The notes beneath the pieces were generated by a model, which worked only from the letters and a program-made list of their open reading frames with translations, did not search any database and had not been told where the DNA came from. From Cephalotus follicularis (taxonomy: Eukaryota > Streptophyta > Magnoliopsida > Oxalidales > Cephalotaceae), in contig BDDD01000429.1 of NCBI GenBank assembly GCA_001972305.1, positions 289,314-353,313 of the forward strand: DNA of 64,000 nucleotides, given 5' to 3'. Below are positions 1 to 13,261 of this stretch, in pieces. Numbering within the stretch: position 1 is the stretch's first letter; every line of letters begins with the position of its first letter. Made by a program: the position numbers and the translations under genes.

Positions 1-500
1 CCGTGAAACTTCAATAGAACACTAAACAAAGGGATGACCTTGTTCCTCAAAACTATGATATGTCTGTCAACAATCTGTATAGGAGTCTCGGAAAAAAACA
101 AGTCAGGTTCCAGCTCAATCTGACCATACTCGATGATGTGTGAGAGATCTCGAACAAATCTCCTCAAATGTGAAACATGGAACACATCATGAACTCCCGA
201 CAATGTCGGAGGCAAGGCAAGTCTATAAGAAAGTCGGCCAATACGATCCAATATCTCGAACGGTCCGATAAAACGAGGAGAAAGCTTCACTTTCTTCCCG
301 AATCTCATAACTCCTTTAGTGGGTGACACTTTGAGGAAAACATGGTCACCAACACTAAACTCCAAGCTTCTGCAATGACTATACGCATAGCTTTTCTGTC
401 TACTCTGTGCCACTATCAGTCGGTCCTTAATCAATTTCACTTTTTCTGAGGTAAACTATACTATCTCTGGACCCAAAATGCTTCTTTCGCTGACCTGATC
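1..500 (-). pseudogene. Gypsy integrase C-terminus with GPY/F module and chromodomain-like tail
   Basis: The minus-strand translation near 200-360 gives SPRFIGPFEIL followed by a segment with GVHDVFHVSHL. This is the usual GPY/F module of plant gypsy integrases. Towards base 1 comes ETPIQIVD, the region where chromoviruses carry a chromodomain. The chromodomain is only partly inside the window, so the clade call rests mainly on RT and integrase phrases. Part of the broken element at 1-7163. Confidence 0.7.
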
Positions 501-595
501 CCAGCATACTGGTGATTGACACTTCCTTCTATAAAGGGCCTCGTAAGGAGCCATCTGTATGCTCTCGTGATAACTATTGTTATACGAGAACTCAA

Positions 596-2782
596 TCAAA
601 TACAAGTAGTCGTCCCAATTACCTCCAAAGTCGAGAACACATGCTCGAAGCATGTCTTCCAAAGTCTGAATGGTCCTTTCGGACAAACCATCTGACTGGG
701 GATAAAAGCGGTGCTGAAGCTCAGTTCTGTACCCATAGCTACCTGTAACTTCCTCCAAAACCTGGAAGTGAAGCGAGAGTCTCCATCCGAAACAATGCAA
801 ACAGGGGCTCCATGTGCTTTAACAATCTCTTTTATAAATAACTTGGATAACTTTTCCCTAGAATAAGTCATCTGTATCGGTAGGAAATGGGCCGACTTCG
901 TAAGTCGATCAACCACAACCCATATAGCATCATGTCTGTCGCGTGTCAGACGTAAACCGGACACGAAATACATGGTGATGTGCTCCCATTTCCACTCTGG
1001 AATAAGTAGAGGCTGAAGTAAGCCTGCCGGTCTCTGGTGCTCTGCCTTAACTTGCTGAAAAGTAAGGCATCTCGATACGAACTCTGCGATCTCCCTCTTC
1101 ATGCCAATCCACCAATAGTTAAGTTTCAGGTCATGATACATCTTCGTACTCCCTGAATGGATAGAGAGATGAGATTTATGAGCTTGAGAAATAAGCTCCT
1201 CCTTCAACTCGCTATTGGCTAGAATGCAAATCCTATTTCTGTACCTCAATAACCCATCTGTAGATAGAGAGAAATCAGGTTTCATCCCCTCATCAAAAGC
1301 AATAGCCACTTTCTGCAGTTTCATATCCACAATCTGAGCATCTCTGATATGGTCAAGCAACACCGGTTGCACTTGTATATGGGAAAGAGTCATACAAGAC
1401 AGCTTGCGACTCAAGGCATCCGCAACAACATTTGCCTTCCTGGGATGATATTCAATGTCATAATCATAGTCATTAAGAAGTTCAAACCACCTTCTATGTC
1501 TCATGTTCAATTCTTTCTGTGAAAAGAGGTATTTCAAACTCTTATGATATGTAAAAACTGTAAACTTGGTCCCATAAAGGTAGTGGCACCATTTTACAAG
1601 AGCAAAGACAATGGCTGACAACTCCAAGACGTGCACTGGGTAGTTTTCTTCATGTGGTTTGATCTTTCTCGATGCATATGCTATTACTTTGACATATTGC
1701 ATAAGGACGCAACCAAGACCTTTCTCGGAAGCATCGGTATACACAACAAAGTCTTCGTTCCCATCTGGCAAAGCTAGGACAGGAGTGGAAACCAATCTAT
1801 CTTTCAACTCTTGAAAACTTCTTTCACAGTCACTATCCCACACAAAAGCAGCATTCTTCTGTGTCAATCTTGTCAAAGGAGCAGCAATACAAGAGAATCC
1901 CTCAACAAACCAACGATAATACCCTGCTAAACCCAAGAAACTACGGACTTCAGAAGCATTCGTCGGTTGTTTCCAATCTTTCACGGCCTCAATCTTGGAC
2001 GGATCCACAGATAAACCATCAGTCGAAACAATATGCCCTAGAAAAGCAACCTCGGATAGCCAAAACTCACACTTATCGAATTTGGCGTACAATCGATGAT
2101 CTCTCAAAGTCGGCAATACAATGTAAAGGGTTCGGGCATGCTCCTCCTCGGTCCTGGAATAGACCAAGAGGTCATCGATAAAAACCACAACAAACTGATC
2201 CAAATACTGTCTGAACACTCGGTTCATGAGGTCCATGAAAGCTGCAAGAGCATTAGTTACACCATAAGGCATAACTAGAAACTCGTAATGGCCATATCGC
2301 AATCTGAAAGCAGTCTTCGGTATATCCTCCTGTCTGACTTTCAACTGATGATAGCCTGATCTCAAGTCGAGCTTAGAAAACACTGTCGCTCATCTAAGCT
2401 GGTCGAACAACTCGTCAATATGCGGTAGAGGGTATTTATTCTTCACTGTAACTTTATTGAGTTGTCGATAGTCAATACACATTCGGAGCGATCCATCTTT
2501 CTTCTTGACAAATAGAATAGGTACTCCCAATGGTGAAACACTAGGTCTTATAAAACTTTTGTCTAGAAGATCCTGTAACTGTATCTTCAACTCCTTCAAT
2601 TCTATTGGTGCCATTCGGTACGGTGCTCGAGAAATCGGTGCAGTACCTAGTATCAAATCAGTCACAAATTCTATCTCTTTATCCGGTGGTAGTGAAGTCA
2701 AGTCCCGAGGAAAAACATTTCCGAAATCACAAACCAAGGGTACATCTTTCAGTTTCGGGCGCCATCTATCTGTATCGAGCAC
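596..2782 (-). pseudogene. Gypsy pol block: reverse transcriptase, RNase H, integrase
   Basis: The reverse transcriptase is recognisable by [23 protein letters not shown] and the catalytic FIDDLLVYS (about 2156-2186). The RNase H follows with [15 protein letters not shown]. The integrase has an HHCC-like N-terminal region and the catalytic-core phrase [14 protein letters not shown]. The family's polyprotein would be cut by its own protease to give a cDNA-making and integrating complex. Breaks separate the domains, so this copy is not functional. Confidence 0.88.
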
Positions 2783-2890
2783 ATGTGCCAGAAACCCATG
2801 GCATCCCTATCGTAACAATTTGTCCGCATGCAAAGCTGAAATCATCAGAACAACCAATGGCTCTAAGGTACCATGGGATCGAAAAGGTAG

Positions 2891-3130
2891 TCATCCCGGA
2901 GGACTGAAAACTACAACTTTCCGATAACAATCCACCTGAGCGAAACTAGAAGACAACCAATCCATGCCAAGAATCATATCTAGGCAATCCATAGGAAGAA
3001 GAATAAGATCGGCTAACAAGCAATGATCATCAATCTCAATAACACAATCTCTACACACTCGATTGGTGGTCGCTAACTCACCGAGAGGTGTGGACACTTC
3101 CATTAAGAAAGGAAGGTACTCAGGTCTCAA
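2891..3130 (-). pseudogene. Gypsy aspartic protease remnant
   Basis: The remnant shows the phrase DMILGMDWLSS, which follows the active site in plant gypsy proteases, with LPMDCLD just before it. It lies between the gag zinc-knuckle region and the reverse transcriptase, as expected for the family. Fossil fragment of the element at 1-7163. Confidence 0.7.
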
Positions 3131-3325
3131 CCCAACATGGGAGACAAAATGTAATGTAATGTATGAGTGTGATCAACCCGGGTCAATAAGAACCCGTGCT
3201 AGGAGCTGAAAGAGTCAAATAGTACCTCCAATCACAATGTCGGACCCTGTTGCAGCACTCGGTTCCAAAGCAAACACTCTAGCCTGGACTGTCGGAGTAG
3301 AACCCATAGGTTGCTTCCCCCTGGA

Positions 3326-4530
3326 CTACGAAGTCCCTCGAGAGGTAGACGGTGTACTGGTGGTCAGTCCCTGTGGAGGCTGTGACCGCTGTGTCTGATC
3401 CACTCCTCTAGGACGAAAACTCTGAGAGCAATCTCTAGCAATATGGTCGGAACCACCACAAGCCAAGGAATGGCCCAAAAACCACCTATAATTCTCAGAA
3501 GTGTGGTTAGTCTTCTGACAATGCATGCAAGGAACTGGGGCACTCTGGTTACCAACATCTGCAAACCTGGAGGGTACACTCAGATTAGATCCTAAAGATC
3601 AGCCTCCACGGTCTACACTCCTAGACCTGCGTCTCCTCCGAGTAGAACGGGATTGACTCCCGCTGCCTTGACTTCTACCCTGAGAACCAGGAGAGGGGCT
3701 ACTATCAGTCTTCTGTGATTTAGCATTGCCACTGCCACTCTGCCAAGCAGAAGGAGTAGGTCGAGTTCGGGCTTTCTCTCTCATCTGTCTAGCCTCCACT
3801 GTAATATCCTCAAGCTGCATGGCTCGAGAAGAGATATCCGATATGGAGGTCAAACCCAAGGGAGTCAACTGTCTCCTCAAGTCCAATCTCATTCCTCTAA
3901 GGAACTTCTTCTCTCTACGCTCTTGACCTTTAGCTAAGTATGGGGCAATCGGGCTAACTCCAAGAATCTCGCCTCATACTCAGCAACCGTCATGCTTCCC
4001 TATACCAAGTTGGAAAATTAAACCTCTCTTCTGTCTATCTCTACCTGAGGGTAGTACCTTGCATTGAACTCTCTTTTAAAAGCATCCCAAGAGCAAATTG
4101 TACCATTCCTTGTCCAATCTATATTTACCATAGCCCACCAGTGTTCGGCTTCACCTTGGAGCATATATACTGCCAACACCAATTTTTGTTCATCCTCACA
4201 TCCCATTGCCTCAAAGATCTTTTCGAATTGAGCTAGCTAAGACTCAGCAAGGGTAGGATCAGGGAGTCCTACGAATGCTGGAGGCATATCTTCCCTCCTT
4301 GGCCTACGTTCCACTCGAGCCTGTTGGCGTCCCATCAGAGTATCCATCTGTGCCATAGTGGCACACATCTGCCTCCAAACCTCAGGGTCAGCCCCGACGG
4401 GAGGAGCATTAGGGTCATACTCTAGAAAGACGTTACCATGAGCCGATTCATCATCAACAGGAACAGGGGCATGAGCAAGGGCAGGGGCATTCCTTCCACC
4501 CCGTCGGCCACGCCTTCCTCTATTATCCAT
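3326..4530 (-). pseudogene. Gypsy gag remnant
   Basis: The N-terminus is basic (MDNRGRRGRRGGRNAP), then comes a region with WRQMCATMAQMD and the capsid-like phrase AVYMLQGEAEHWWAMV. A serine/arginine-rich stretch leads into cysteine/histidine-rich sequence near 3326-3530 in the place of the nucleocapsid zinc knuckle. Gag would form the virus-like particle. This copy has several breaks. Confidence 0.75.
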
Positions 4531-4700
4531 TGCTATAAGAAGACAACAATGGGATGATCAGATACAATCACTTTTAATTCCAATATCAATCTCTTTTCCA
4601 AATAAACAAAAGGTTGAATAGGCAAGAACATATATCATGCAATTCCATTCAGTCAATCTCAAACAACGCATTAATATACTTTACTAGCAGGCCGACCAAT

Positions 4701-4713
4701 GTCTCTGATACCA
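4701..4713 (-). other. Primer-binding site for initiator tRNA-Met
   Basis: On the minus strand TGGTATCAGAGAC lies 3 bp inside the 5' LTR boundary. It matches the complement of the 3' end of plant initiator tRNA-Met. It fixes the LTR boundary at 4717 and the orientation of the element. Confidence 0.85.
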
Positions 4714-4716
4714 TTC

Positions 4717-7163
4717 TGTAACACCCCACGCCCGTAGAACGGACACCTGGCATTACTCTCAATCCAAAATACAATACAGCGGTCGGGACTAACAATATAA
4801 AAATGCGAAAAACTTAAAACTTTTCAAAACATATCATATGCGGAAGATACAGTACAAATATTCATTCATGCGATACAATACGGTACAGTACCAGTCATTA
4901 AAATATAACACTTATTTAGTTACAATACTATGTCATTCATTTCATTTCGATACGTTTCCATACAACAGTAGTCTTTAGTCTCATCGGTACAATCTATAAG
5001 ACGGCTCTGTCACATCCCAATGATCATGCGGTCGCACCGAAACTTCTATCCTTCTGTCCGCTGTTACCTGCTGCCCTACCTATGCCGCATATAAAAGTAC
5101 AACACAGCGCCACCTCGAGGGATGGGTTTAGCCATAAGGCTAAGCAGAAACCCCATGCAGCATGTATGCATGTACAATGTGCAATATTGGTGACAGTTTA
5201 TGCAATATAAATGTGCAGTGTACAATATCAATGCATGATATGGCAAATGCATGAATACAATTGCTGATCTACTATCCATATGTCACTGGTCCATAACAGA
5301 GCATATGGATAGGATCTATAACAATCGATCAAGGGCAGACACTCAGTGGTGGTGCATCAAACACCCAATCAATCAATCATATTCTATAGAGCATGCGAAC
5401 TCGGTCAGTACAGTGTCAATCTCACGGAAGGTAGTCCTTAAAAAAGGGTGGGAGATCTACCCATTTGTCTCAAACTGATCAGGTTTGAAACTCGTAGGTC
5501 TTCCAGCCTGCGGCTGGGTCAATACAGTATCGATGAGATACAACCATGGGGGAGCTACTATACAGTTAGGGAACTACGACCCTTCGAGAGCATCAATCGT
5601 CAATCAGTAACGGTACTGCTCGTCATCAGATCAATACAATAAATGACGCGATCGACGAAATAGGTGGAAAAAGTCGACAACCTAACATGCCGATGCGGGT
5701 CATAAGGTCACTCTATAGGATCTATATAATACAATCAATCAATCTGTTTGTACAATACCAATAGGTGGTGATGTCAAATGGAGAAATGGGAATGAGCATC
5801 CAACGTTCTAAACTTAGACTCGCAACACTTATGGCTCAATCAATCAATCAGTAGTCAATAGATGGTGACAATCAAATCAACGAGATGGAAATGAATGTCT
5901 ATCCTGTTGATGAAAGTCACTGGATCGTCGCCTATGTCTCGCTCCGTCACTCTATCAATTTATCAATCCAATCTTTGAAAACCGTAGAAAACTGTGTTTC
6001 AAACGCTTGAATACCTCAAGTGAGGCTCCGGTCAAGTGGCAATGTGAAAGGGAATTGAAAACCAGCTTTAAAACAGTTAAAATTTTATTTTGCACTGTAG
6101 GCGTCGATGTCTTTGGCGAAAGGCATCGATGCATTTCAGGCAATTCTTTAAAATTATAGAAGGACATTGATGTCTTTCTCTATTTGAATAGAGATCTGGC
6201 TTAAAGACGTCGATATCTTTGGGAAAAGGTGTCGACGAGTTTTATTAAAAAGTAACCTGTAAATGCGCATCGATGTTCGGCATCGATGTCTTCATCAAAA
6301 AGGAGAAGTCCTAGGCAAAGACGTCGATATCTTTGAAAGACATCGATGTCTTTGCTGCAGAAAACAAGGATGCGGCATTTCAAGCAAAAGACATTGATGT
6401 TCATGGGCTAGGGATCGATGTCTTTGCTGGGCAGGGTCCATTTTATGCAGAAAAATAGCCAAATCTTAAGTCAAAAACCCATTAAAACCCATTCTTTGAA
6501 AACCAAGTGTTAAAAAAAATCATTCAAGGTTAGTAAAACAAGTTACAACCTTCAATTTACAATTTCTATCATTCTCTATATCAATTTGGTCAATGATTAA
6601 ATAAAAACCCGAAAACCTACAATTCACCCAACACATTCATTCAATCATAAATTTCAATAAATCAATCAATACAAATTATAGGTAATTCAAGTAAGAAGTC
6701 CTACCTATAACCGTAGCTTTAACAGTTGAGTAGCGATCGATCCAAGGCCAAAAATTCCCAAGAACTCACTCTTTTCTTGTTCAATTAGTATGCTTATCAC
6801 TTGCAAATGCTATCCTTGTTGATGGAGGAAGCCAAATCCGGAGCTGCTATGGAGATTACTCAGCTAGGGAGAGAGGAGAAGTGTAGAGAGAGAGGAAGAT
6901 GGAGTGAAATGAGAGAAAAAAGGTGAGGAATTGACTTATATAGTCAATTCACTATCTCTCCGATACTCAGTCCAAAAATCCCGACTATACATGCACACGT
7001 TCCATACCATAACCGATATGTACATATTTATTTCATGTCGGTACAATACAATACGGTCCAGTACAAGTCAATACAGTACAATTTAGTTCAATACAATTCA
7101 ATACGGTATGATACAGTACAAGGTATGCATGAACAGTACAAAAAGGGAATTCGGGTCGTCACA
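4717..7163 (-). repeat. 5' LTR of the Tekay-like element
   Basis: The 2,447-bp LTR has TGTAACACC at one edge and GTCGTCACA at the other (TG...CA). It carries two motif zones: GAGCTAC/AGTTAGGG repeats near 5400-5650, and GACGTCGATGTCTTT repeats at about 6095-6430. A second copy of the family stands alone at 10814-13261, about 90% identical by eye. A GA-rich tract near 6850-6910 is common to LTRs of this group. Confidence 0.88.
6095..6430. repeat. GTCGAT/GTCGAC motif cluster in a gypsy LTR
   Basis: About a dozen copies of degenerate GACGTCGATGTCTTTG with irregular 10-40 bp spacing. The homologous cluster in the solo LTR is at 12205-12560. Confidence 0.85.
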
Positions 7164-9283
7164 ACAATACATATATAGATATATATCTCTATGCCAATAG
7201 GTGCAACCATGCCAAGTGGATACAACCATCAATCCATCAATCATGTATCAAACGACCAATCAAGCCAATCAACTGTACGAAGAGCGCCGCCATCTCTTGG
7301 CCCCGACGTCGTACTCTTACTCCGGCCCCCGACTCCCAGGTCACGAAGCAAGGCAATCAATCAAAGGTTGTAAGCACTCTGTGTTCAGCAACCATGGTAA
7401 CCCGTGTTACGTGCACTCTGTGTTTAGTAAGATTGTATTTGGGCGTCCTTAGCCATCTTCTGGCACCTAGGAGAACATCCAGCCACCAGTCATCGGCGAT
7501 ACTTCGTCACCCCGGCTAGTACAGCATCAATCACAATCAATAAGTCAATCTCAAATCAATTCTTTTCCAAGTAATTTATAATTTATAAAATAGTTGAAAT
7601 AGTACATTTACTCAAAATGTAATCAGTCCTTGAAATCACATTTCAATCCTTCAAAAATATACATTTAACAAATATACATTTCCGTGTAAATTAATAATTA
7701 ATTTCAAAATCATGTATGCACTTCTAAAATGATAAAACACTTTAGAAAATCATTCACATTCAATTGACAATTCAATCCATATCAATTATGCAAGCAAACA
7801 TATGCTCAAATGCAAAACAGACCCTTTTGGCGTCAACGTGTTTAGTCTGGGTGTCAACGCGTATATCAGTCTTCTTAGGTGTCAACGTATAACTTATGCG
7901 TCAACGCGCATAGCAATCCTCCTGGGCGTCAACGGGTAACCTAGGCGTTAACGTGTATAATAAACCTCTAAGCATCAGTTCTTCAATCCTTTGCGTCGAC
8001 GCTCTAAGGTAGGAACCTTAGGCGTCAACGTCTACCTCCTTTTGGCGTTGACGCTATAAGGTAGCAACCTTAAGCACCAGTGCCTTATCTCTAGGCGTCA
8101 ACATCACCTCATGGCGTCGAAGCTTAAAACGTCTTCTTCCTTGCATCTCCAACCAAGGCGGCAACGTCTTTTCCTTTAGGTGTCGACGTCTATCAAACCA
8201 GAACAAAATCACAACGCACCAATGTATCAAACCAGTAGGAATCATGCATACAACACATGCAAATCAATCCATTTTCACTCCAAGTCATACCATGCATACA
8301 GGTTGTGGCAACCTCAACATGCACAGTCACAATCCAACATTCATGCATTTCACCAAATGGACATCCACTATTTTTGAACTCAAAATACAAGTATATATTT
8401 CCTACCTTGGATCTCAAGTTAGGAATCGAAGTCCACCTCTTTGAGTTCCACCGACCAGTAGCTTCGCGCTCCTTGGTCCGGTACAGCAGCTCCAAGTTTG
8501 AGCTCCCAACTCTCAAGCTTCCAAGCTCTTGCACCAGTTCAACAATGGAGGAAATGTCCCTCCCTTCCATGTTCCTCTCCTATTTTCTATTTGTCTTTCT
8601 CTCTATTTCTCTCTATCAGATGCTGGTCGAAGAAAGAGAAAAGAGAGTGTTTTATGGAGGAGTTTCTCTCTCTCCTCTCACCCGCTTTCATGGTGCCTAG
8701 CGCCTCTCTCCTTCTTTTTCTCTGCCATTGTAGGTATGCCATTATCCCTTCTTTCCTTTCTCTCTGCCATTTCAACGTATGGGAAAGAGATAAAGTGTCT
8801 TACACTTCTTTTTCACGTGCCTTATGCCAGCTTTTTGTCTTATTCTACCGACAGTTTTAGGCATTGACGTTCACGATGCGCGTCGACGCGTTGACTCTCT
8901 TCCTTGGGGCTAACAGGTTCCGTGAACCACGTTAATGCCGACTCCTTTAGTTGTCAGTCAGTAGGCATCGACGTCACCATTTGGCGTCGACGTCTCAAGG
9001 CAAGGAGCCTTAAGTGCCCCCTTTTTCCCTTGGAGTTGACTCTACTTCATGGCATCGACGCTTTAAAGCCTGAAGCCTTAAGCGTAGTGTTCATTCTTTG
9101 GCATTGACGCCATCTCTTGGCGTCGATGCTCATCGCCCTTCTTCTTGCATTTCCAATCCATGCAACATTCTCAACATTCTCAACTCAAAATCCAAAATTA
9201 TAGGTTGGAAAAATCCACCATTCTCATTAATTCATGACAATTTACATTGAGAATTACAACAGTACATTAACAGAATGTCCGAT
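7164..9283 (-). repeat. Older gypsy-type LTR fragment
   Basis: This stretch has no gene. It resembles, in the same orientation, the LTR at 33105-35562 (shared phrase CATGCCAAGTGG followed by ATACAACCATC-like repeats). It carries a dense motif cluster GGCGTCAACG at 7828-8190 and GGCGTCGACGTC at 8862-9130. A pyrimidine-rich stretch with GA-rich complement lies at 8580-8790. The Tekay element at 1-7163 cuts its left side. Short reading frames here are random. Confidence 0.6.
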
Positions 9284-10813
9284 CATCACAGAAAGTAAGT
9301 TCAGGGCGTAACTTGCACATTTTACCAAAGTTCATGATGCAAATTGCACCTTTTACCCAAAAGAAAAAAGCTAGGTCATTAGTATTTGTTTCAAAGGTTG
9401 TCCATTTGTGTTTCTCACGTCAGCGTACGTTTTGCACGTCAGCAACCATTAGTCATTTCGTTAGCGTAAGGTGTTAATGGCATGATTTTTAAGAGTTCGA
9501 TCCCTTTGTAGCACCGAAAGCAAGCTTAGGGTACTACTTACACATTTTACCAAAGTTCGGGGTGTACATTTTTTATTTTTTAGTTTATTTAATATTATTT
9601 ATATTGTATATTCTCTTTATGTAAGTTATACTCTACAAACTCTATAAATAAAGATGCTAAACAAAGTTCGGGCCGATCACACCTGCACTAGAAGTCACAT
9701 GGGGTCAACTCTAAAAGGTTCAAACAAACAAGCAAGAAAGACTACAAGCAAACTTATACCATACAACAATTACATATGCATAACTATCTATGAAGAAATC
9801 AAACTTTTATGGCGAGGATCGATCCATGATGGATTTGCATTAAATCCATGAAAAAATCGCATTTTGAAAGCCAAATTCAAGCTCAGAAGCATCCTTGAAG
9901 AAAACCATTTAGAGGAAAACCTTTAAACTTTTAAAAAGATCCATTTTGAAAATATAAAGGAAAGACATTGACACTTTCAGAGAAAACGTCGACCTCAAAT
10001 TGCCATGCTACAAGTCTGTGAGCTACAGATTTAAAGACATCAATGCATTTTTGAGAAAACTTTGACATTTTTTAGCACATAGCTCACAGTATTCATTTTA
10101 AGGTCAGCATTTTCTCTGAAAAGCGTCAATGTCTTTCCTCTATATTTTCAAAATGGATCGTTTTAAAAGTTTAAAGGTTTTCCTCTAAATGGTTTTCTTC
10201 CAGGATGCTTCGAAGCCTAAATATCGCTTTCAAAATGCGATTTTTACGTGGTTTTAATGCAAATACATCATGTATCGATCCTCGACATAAAAGTTTGATT
10301 TCTTCATAGATAGTTATGCATATGTAATTATTGTATGGTATAAGATTGCTTGTAGTCTTTCTTTCTTACTTGTTTGTTTGTTTGAATCTTTTAGAGTTAA
10401 CCTTCTAGTTCAGGTGTGGTCCGCCCGAACTTTGTTCAACATCTTTATTTATGGAGTTTGTAGAGTATAACATACATAAAGAGAATATACAATATAAATA
10501 GTACTAAATAAACATCAAAATAAAAAATTTACACCCCGAACTTTGGTGAAATGTGCAAGTTATATCCTAAGCTTGCTTTTGGTGCTATCAAGGGATCGAA
10601 CTCATAAAAATCATGCCATTAACACCTTACGCTAACGAAATGACTAATGGTTGCTGACGTGCCAAACGTATGCTAACGTGGAAAACACAAATGGACAACT
10701 TTTGAAACAAATACTAATGACCTGACTTTTTCTTTTGGGTAAAAGGTACAATTTGCATCCTGAACTTTGGTAAAATGTGCAAGTTGCGTCCTAAACGTAC
10801 TTTTGATGTAACC
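9284..10813. mobile_element. Long foldback (inverted-repeat) element, Mutator-like or MITE-like
   Basis: The left arm (about 9284-10030) is the reverse complement of the right arm (about 10075-10813), roughly 90% identical with small indels, around a short centre. Outer ends read AACTTGCACATTTTACCAAAG, a type of terminus common in plant non-autonomous Mutator-like elements. No transposase frame is visible. Each arm contains further terminal-like copies (CCAAAGTTCGGGGTG near 9552), so the structure looks nested. A transcript would form a hairpin with arms of about 700 bp. Confidence 0.75.
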
Positions 10814-13261
10814 TGTAAGACCCCGCGCCCGCAGAACAGACACGTGACATTACTCTCAATCCAAAATACAATACAGTGGTCGGGACTAGCAATATAAAAA
10901 TGCGAAAAAACTTAAAACTTTTCAAAACATGTCATATGCGGAAGATACAGTACAAATATTCATTCATGCGATACAAAACGGTACAGTACCAATCATTATA
11001 ATACAACACTTATTCAGTTACAATACTATGTCAGTCATTTCATTTCGATAGATTTCCATACAACACTAGTCTTCAGTCTCATTGGTACAATCTGTAAGAC
11101 GGCTCTGTCACATCCCAACGATCATGCGGTCGCACCAAAACTTCAATCCTTCTGTCCGTTGCTACCTGTTGCCCTACCTATGCCGCACATAAAAGTACAA
11201 CACAGCGCCACCCCGAGGGATAGGGTTAGCCACAAGGCTAAGCAGACATGCAGCATGTATGTATGTACAATGTGCAATATCGGTGACAGTTTATGCAATA
11301 TAAATGTGCAGTGTGCAATATCAATGCATGATATGGCAAATGCATGAATACAATTGGCGATCTACTATCCGTATGTCACTGGCCCATAACAGAGCATATG
11401 GATAGGATCTATAACAATCAATCAAGGGCAAACACTCAGTGGTGGTGTATCAAACACCCAATCAATCAATCATATCCTATAGAGCATGCGACCTCAGTCA
11501 GTACAGTGTCAATCAGTAGCAATGATCAATCCCACGGAAGGTAGTCCTTCAAAAAGGGTGGGAGATCTACCCATTTGTCTCAAACTGATCAGGTTTGGAA
11601 CTTATAGGTCTTCCAGCCTACGGTTGGGTCAATACAGTATTGATGAGCTACAACCATGGGGAGCTACTATACCGTTAGGGAGCTACGACCCTCCGGGAGC
11701 ATCAATCGTCAATCAGTAACAGTACTGCTCGTTAGCAGATCAATACAATAAATGACACAATCGACAAAATAGGTGGACAAAGTCGACAACCTAACATGCT
11801 GATGTGGGTAATAAGGTCAATCTATATGATCCGTACAATACAATCAATCAATCTGTCAGTACAATGCCGATAAGTGGTGATGTCTAATGGAGAAATGGGA
11901 ATGAGAGTCCAACGTTTCAAACTTAGACTCACAACACTTATGGCTTAATCAATCAATCAATCAATCAGTAGCCAATAGACGATGACAATCGAATCAACGA
12001 GATAGAAAGGAATGTCTATTCGGTTGATGAAAGTCACTAGATCGTCGCCTATGGCACATTTCGTTACTCTATCAATTTATCAATCCAATCTTTGAAAACT
12101 GTAGAAAACTGTGTTTCAAATGCTTGAATACCTTAAGTGAGGCTCCGGTCAAGCGGGAATGTGAAAAGGAGTTGAAAACTAGCTTTAAAACAGTTGAAAG
12201 TTTCATTCAGCCTGATAGGCGTCGATGTCCTTGGCCAAAGACATCGATGTGTATAAGGGTATTCCCTTAAAACGGTGGAAGGACATCAACGTCTTTGAAA
12301 TACATCGATATCTTTCTCTATTTGTATAGAGATCTGGTCGAAGGACATCGATGTCTTTGAACAAAGGCGTCGACGCGATTCAATAAAAGTAGCCTGGGAA
12401 TACGCATCAATGTTCTGCATCGATGTCTTTCCTGGGGAGAAGAGATCTCAAGGCAAAGACGTCGATGTCTTTGAAAGACATCGATGTCTTTGCTGCGGAA
12501 TCAAGGATACAGCATTCTAAAGCGAAAGACATCGACGTCCATGGGCTGGGGTCGATGTCTTTGCTGGCCATGGTCAATTTTTGTGCAGAAAAAGTGGCCA
12601 ATCTCAAGTCAAAATCCAATTTAAAGCCATTCTTTGAAAACTAAGGGTTAAAATCAATCATTTAAGGTTAGTAAAACTTGTTACAACCTTCTAATTTTAA
12701 TTTAATCCTTCTAGATCAGTTAGATCGAGGATATCAATAAAAACCCTAGTTTTTCAATTCTATACAATACCATCATTCAATCAATCATGCAATTAAGCAA
12801 TAGGCAATACAAGTAAAGAAGTCCTACCAATAACCAAAGCTTCAACAGTTGAGCTTCCAGTCAATTAATCGGCTGAAAACCCCCAAGAATCAGCTGCTAT
12901 GTTGTTCACTTCGCAAGAAAGAGGCTTGCAATCGTTATGTGCTGTTGGAGCAGCAAATCTGGAGCTGCAAGAGGGAGAGGGAGGTTGCCGGCTGGGAGAG
13001 TGAGAGGGAGAAGGATAGAGAGAGGGAGAAGAATGAGAATATGAGAGAATGAGAGTAAGAATTGACTTATATAGTCAATTCGGTCAATTCTCCGAAACTC
13101 AGCCCAAAATCCCGACTATAAATGCATACAATCAATACAATAACAATAGGTATAGGAATACCTCATATCAATACAGTGCAATACGGTTCAATACAATTTA
13201 GTACAGTACAATACGGTACAATATATGCATGAACAGTAAAAAGGGAATTCGGGTCGTTACA
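10814..13261 (-). repeat. Solo LTR, same family as 4717-7163
   Basis: The sequence runs from TGTAAGACCCCGCG to GGGTCGTTACA and follows 4717-7163 along its whole 2,448 bp, with scattered substitutions. No internal gypsy sequence adjoins either side. The flanks are TAACC and TAATC, a 5-bp target duplication with one change. Flanking foldback-related sequence reads continuously across the insertion. LTR-LTR recombination is the usual origin of such solos. Confidence 0.85.

Larger units (their letters stand above)
1..7163 (-). mobile_element. Ty3/gypsy LTR retrotransposon, Tekay/Del-like chromovirus, left end outside window
   Basis: Reading on the minus strand the order is 5' LTR (4717-7163), primer-binding site, gag, protease, reverse transcriptase, RNase H, integrase and an integrase C-terminal region. 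This is the gypsy order, with integrase after RNase H. Family marks are the protease motif ILGMDWL, the RT motif FIDDLL, the integrase phrase [11 protein letters not shown] and the GPF motif near the left edge. These are typical of plant chromoviruses of the Tekay/Del clade. The 3' LTR would lie left of base 1. The coding part is broken in several places, so it is a fossil. It is nonetheless younger than the LTR it sits in (7164-9283). Confidence 0.9.

Noticed and set aside
5251-5642. Frames shared with 11344-11719
   Set aside because: Present in both copies only because the two LTRs are the same family; the reading frames differ in length and are not conserved as protein.
8257-8867. Several 112-147 codon plus-strand frames
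   Set aside because: Fall in pyrimidine-rich LTR sequence, overlap each other, no family features.
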